Below, in pieces: positions 60,515-64,000 of a stretch of DNA of 64,000 nucleotides; within the stretch, counting starts at the first letter, position 1, and each line of letters begins with the position of its first letter. The stretch covers positions 20,820,194 through 20,884,193 of the forward strand of contig CM038703.1 in assembly GCA_021613375.1 (NCBI GenBank). The letters are read 5' to 3'. A program made the position numbers and the translations under genes. The stretch is from Megaleporinus macrocephalus (lineage: Eukaryota; Chordata; Actinopteri; Characiformes; Anostomidae). The notes under the pieces are model-generated. The model saw only the letters and a program-made list of their open reading frames with translations, was not told the origin of the DNA and made no database searches.

Positions 60515-61080
60515 TAACAGTTATGGCCAAAATTAAGAGATTTCCTTCCAACAAACATAGAAGATTATACATAGCACTTATACCAGCGTGCACCAAACAA
60601 ACTCCAGGATATACTAATCTCGATTCTGTCTGTCTGCTTAGCTGGAAATGCTATGCAAAAGTCAAAGCCAAGCAGTCAATAAGCAGCCAACAAGTACAAT
60701 TAAATCATATAAGATATAGAGAAAATGGGACCCCTAATATTCATGCAAGACTTGGTAGACCACCAAAACTGTTCCCTGGTAGACCACCAAAACTGCCCCC
60801 CTGAGATAGTCATGTTCCACTTTTGCTGAAAGAAAAGACATGTTTCAATCCATCCTTCCATTGTGAGAAGACAAACAAAAATTATGAGTCTGAAAGGATG
60901 TGTAGCTGTCAAGAAGCTTATACTGAGAAAAGATAACAAAACAAAGAAGCTGCTCGTGTTTCCGCCACAATGAGTCGCAACGTTACTGAATGCTTCTAAG
61001 GACAATCTGTGGTTAGAAATATTTCTTGCTTTAGATTTCATTACAAAACTGAAGCCTGACATAAAGGACAGTTTAGGCAA
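60515..61080 (+). mobile_element. Decayed Tc1-like transposon fragment
   Basis: Begins near TAACAGTTATGGCCAAAATT. A + frame (60523-60804) has GRPPKL twice, because a 26-base segment CTGGTAGACCACCAAAACTG is tandemly duplicated at about 60749-60800. This corresponds to the GRPRK-type linker of Tc1 transposases. Further on, LKGCVAVKK-like and LRKDNKTKKLL-like residues appear in broken frames at about 60890-60950, parallel to the remnant at 4.4-5.06 kb. No catalytic domain is visible. Confidence 0.5.
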
Positions 61081-62210
61081 AAAGTGGACACATGATGTCT
61101 TAATATATGATATAGTATATAATATAGTATATTATTCATAACATAGTTTAGTAATCTCTTAATTACATGCCTTGTTGACAGTAAAACATTAATGTGAACT
61201 GGAAATGAAATGACTGAAACATAATCTGTGAGTTTTGCCTGGCTCTTTATATCTGGATTTAAACTGGAACTTTGCATTAAAATACATCTTCAGAGACAAT
61301 TTTAGTAACCGCTGACCTTCACAAACCCTTTACCCTGACTGACTGACTAGGAAGACGCAAGCCCACACACGGAGAAGCAGTCTTAATTAACTCCTGCCCC
61401 ACAGCTCCTGTTCCTCAGGCAGTGAGGCAGGATTCACTAAGGTACTGAATGTTAAGATGTTAGGGGGCAGCTGCTTGCTGAAGATCAAAGTGCAACACAA
61501 GCTTGCTGAAGCCCATAGACTGAACGCTCCTGCAGGCCAGATGGGTTAAAGACACAGCTGGAGAACGAAGCCTAGGCAGGCAGTGATTACTTTCAGGCAT
61601 GTGCTGGAGAGAGCATGGCCTTTTGTACGCAGACATCGGGGTCTTGCTGACATACATTTTTTCCTACCAAGGGAACCTGCGAGAGTTATGTGAGCACTTT
61701 GTAAAAAACTCTTCTTTGAGAAAGCCAGACTAGCCATGCTCACTCGGCAAATCAGTTTTTTCTTTGTTTCAAAAAAGCAGCCTTTAATCTACCATCAAGT
61801 AAGTGGTAGTGAAAGATTAAGGGCTACTTCTTTAAACATGTCAGCATTTTGGCTCATTATTTTCAAGTCGCATCACTGAGTAGTTTACTATTGCTTCAGA
61901 ATCTTACTCACTTTCTCACTGTGGCATTCTCACTTATCAAAGCCTCTTAATACATTTTAGGTTGCCCTACCAATACAGCAAAACTCAAAAAAGAACCACA
62001 TTAAAGTGCATATCTATTTGTCCAACAAAATATTCTAGTTTTTGTTTGAAAAGTTTGCTGTAAAGTATAGGAATGAATCTTAAAGCCAATTTCTAAATGA
62101 TGTTAATAACAGAAAGACGCTATCACCACCAGCACCTTGTGGACTTTTCTGTATTTTCTGAATAGTATTTAATATATTAGAAATATAAAAATTTTTTAAA
62201 AAATCAATTA
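61081..62210. other. Unassigned DNA
   Basis: No gene recognised. The segment 61310-61450 is GC-richer and repeat-free. Confidence 0.4.
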
Positions 62211-62786
62211 TGTTGTAGTGTCAGCGGAAAAATAGAGCACACAGAAAACACTGGATATGGGTACATGCTCTTTTATTGAACAACAAGGGAGAACCAGCAC
62301 TCAGCGAAGGCAGCCATCAATTAACCCTAGTAGCCAATCCCATAGCCTGACACAAATCAACACAAATACTGTGCATGTCAGTTAAACTAACAACATCTAC
62401 TCAAAAACATACAATTCTCTCTTCTTACTGGGTGCACAGCATTACCCAGAGTCTGCAAGCAGGGCTGCCCTAAATGGCCAAGCCTCCCGTGCTCCAACGG
62501 AAGTGTGAGCCAGTGCCGAGAGGCCACAGAGACCCTCATTCTAGGGTCAGCTTTTCTGGTGGAGTCCCTGGGACGGTCTCTCTGGAGCAAGGTTTTCTGA
62601 ATGTCCATGATCAAAACAAATCAGCCACGTGTGCTCCCAGTCTTCTTTTGGCACCAGGACCCGCCACCATCTGCTGTTCAGGCATTCTTGCCGTTGCCTC
62701 CGGCAGGGCTCCACTGCCGAGCCTCACCACATTGTTTCTTCATCCACCGTCTATTAGCAGTTGCTTAAGTTGAGTTCATTACAACA
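62211..62786 (-). mobile_element. Solo LTR of a retrotransposon, minus strand
   Basis: On the minus strand the block begins TGTTGTAATGAACTC (complement of 62772-62786) and ends CCGCTGACACTACAACA (complement of 62211-62227). This gives a 7-bp terminal inverted repeat TGTTGTA/TACAACA and the canonical TG...CA ends. Near its 3' end is TTGTTCAATAAAAGAGC (complement of about 62265-62281), a polyadenylation signal, followed by a GT-rich stretch (CAGTGTTTTCTGTGTGC). At 576 bp it has LTR size. No internal region or partner LTR lies in the window, so it is likely a solo LTR. The 5-bp flanks AATTA and TAGTA match only in part. Confidence 0.6.
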
Positions 62787-64000
62787 TAGTATGTTACAGT
62801 TCAGACCAGAAATATAAAAATATGTATTTGAACAGCACAGAAATATAACTTAGTCAAGCTATGATCAGAGTAAACCTTTTATTATCTTGCTCGTTTATGT
62901 CCCTGACTATATTAACCACAACTAACTGTGTCATATTATTTTATATACAAAGACAAAATTCTTCTTTACCCTTTTAATAAAAGTGTAGTGACTTTTGACC
63001 CCTTGTCTAAACATCATCTGAAATTTGGCTACAACACTGTACAACAATATGTTAACGTGTTCTCTACTTACACCACCCTAACATCAAGCGAGAACACCCA
63101 TCTTCACCTTACCTCTGCTGGGAAAGAGAACACAATTCAAGAGCAATGGACAAATGAACATTAGAACTATGTAGCAATGTACTAGTGTAGTATTTGGGTT
63201 TTTGGCCCTTTTTTGGGTCTCTGACTCTGTGTTCGTTCTGTAATTCCTGCTTTTCACAATCCAATAAAATCTTGAAAATACAAAAATCCCGTCCCTTCCA
63301 AATTTATTTCCCACTCAAACATTCCGTTTTACCCAGAAATACTATGCGTAAAGCTAAAGGAGCAATATGTAAGAAGAGGCAAACTGTTGAATACATTTTC
63401 TAAACATACCTTCCCTTCCGTTGGTATAGAATCTTTAAATTATGTGAACACTATGTGATCTGATTCTCTTTTTCTCACTCTTTTTAAACACTACTACCTT
63501 CAGTTCAGTAAAACTTTCAGTGGGAGGGTTATTAAAGGCCTCTCGAATTCATATTCCATGCAATAGGTGGCAACATTTGACTTGAAAGTTGTGGTGTTCT
63601 TCCCTATCATAAGAAACAAGGGAATACATAGTCATTCCTCCTCAATGTTAGCATTAAAGGCTGCTTACTTATCAGTCCAGAAGAAACATTCCATGGTCAG
63701 TATCAAACTTCATCTCATTACTTGTTAGAAGCATCTCCTGTGGGGGTAAGCAATGCCAGGGCTGACTTGTTTTGCTTCTATTTATATCTCTTCTTTTGTT
63801 TGCTGCTGGATGTGGTTTCCTGATTGGTGCAGGTGGTGAGAAGATCATTAGATCATTAGGATTACTCATCCTTACATTGACTACCTGTCCTTAAATGAGC
63901 TAAACCGGAGCAGCAGCTTTAACCCGATTGACAATACGAAAGAATATGCTATCGTAGCAGTGATGCTTCTTCATTCTCTCATGCTGAACTGATGGCAGAC
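62787..64000. other. Unassigned DNA to window end
   Basis: No gene or named repeat recognised. Short frames on both strands lack domains. Confidence 0.45.

Overview
This window looks like vertebrate, most likely teleost fish, nuclear DNA. It is AT-rich, has long simple-sequence runs, and is packed with decayed transposable elements of families typical of ray-finned fish: an L2-clade LINE, a second LINE group whose last residues resemble PSHPGH/LLPSG-type fish LINE proteins, Tc1-like DNA transposons, hAT elements with CAGGGG or CAGTGG ends and 8-bp target duplications, TA-flanked MITEs, a long-arm foldback element and a tRNA-derived SINE. An otophysan (characin, catfish or relative) is my guess from repeat familiarity only; the sequence does not prove it. 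I found no bacterial gene organisation, and no host protein-coding exon that I can recognise. Nearly all longer open frames are either transposon pieces or low-complexity artefacts.

Layout. Bases 1-5 kb: a striking 21-bp minisatellite (602-904) and mostly unassigned AT-rich DNA, ending in a Tc1 remnant (4.4-5.1 kb) and a compound CT/AT/GT microsatellite. 5.8-10.4 kb: decayed LINE pieces, a TIR-bearing MITE and a decayed proline/alanine-rich open frame. 10.4-14.4 kb: AT-rich, with a second copy of the MITE. 14.4-17.6 kb: a repeat-poor block with more CpG and homeodomain-like TAATTA cores, a candidate cluster of conserved noncoding elements (CNEs). 19.8-24 kb: a LINE 3' fragment, two hAT elements, a foldback fragment, an 83-bp palindromic MITE and a tRNA-SINE. 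24-29 kb: local duplications and a short hAT MITE. 29.3-30.3 kb: second CNE-like block. 31.3-34.7 kb: a foldback element abutting the 3' half of an L2 LINE whose reverse transcriptase frame is broken only by two stop codons. 35-38 kb: AT-rich with repeats. 38.1-39.3 kb: third CNE-like block. 39.6-44.5 kb: a Tc1 corpse and a dispersed repeat.

44.7-46 kb holds the most gene-like feature: a TATA-like motif, a polypurine tract of about 620 bp, and a CpG-rich block ending in a possible splice donor. This could be a promoter and 5' exon on the + strand, gene unknown. 47.0-50.8 kb: a complete Tc1-type element with IR/DR ends and a broken transposase, then a second Tc1 copy that has taken in a LINE tail and grown a TA microsatellite. 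51-53 kb, 56.1-57.2 kb and 59.1-59.8 kb: further CNE-like blocks, with another Tc1 element at 53.6-54.9 kb. 60.5-61 kb: Tc1 remnant. 62.2-62.8 kb: a solo LTR on the minus strand.

Taken together this reads as a large intergenic or intronic region of the kind that surrounds developmental regulator genes: blocks of unique, probably regulatory sequence separated by waves of transposon insertion. That reading is inference; a cross-species alignment would decide it. I did not find evidence for a new enzymatic or defence system.
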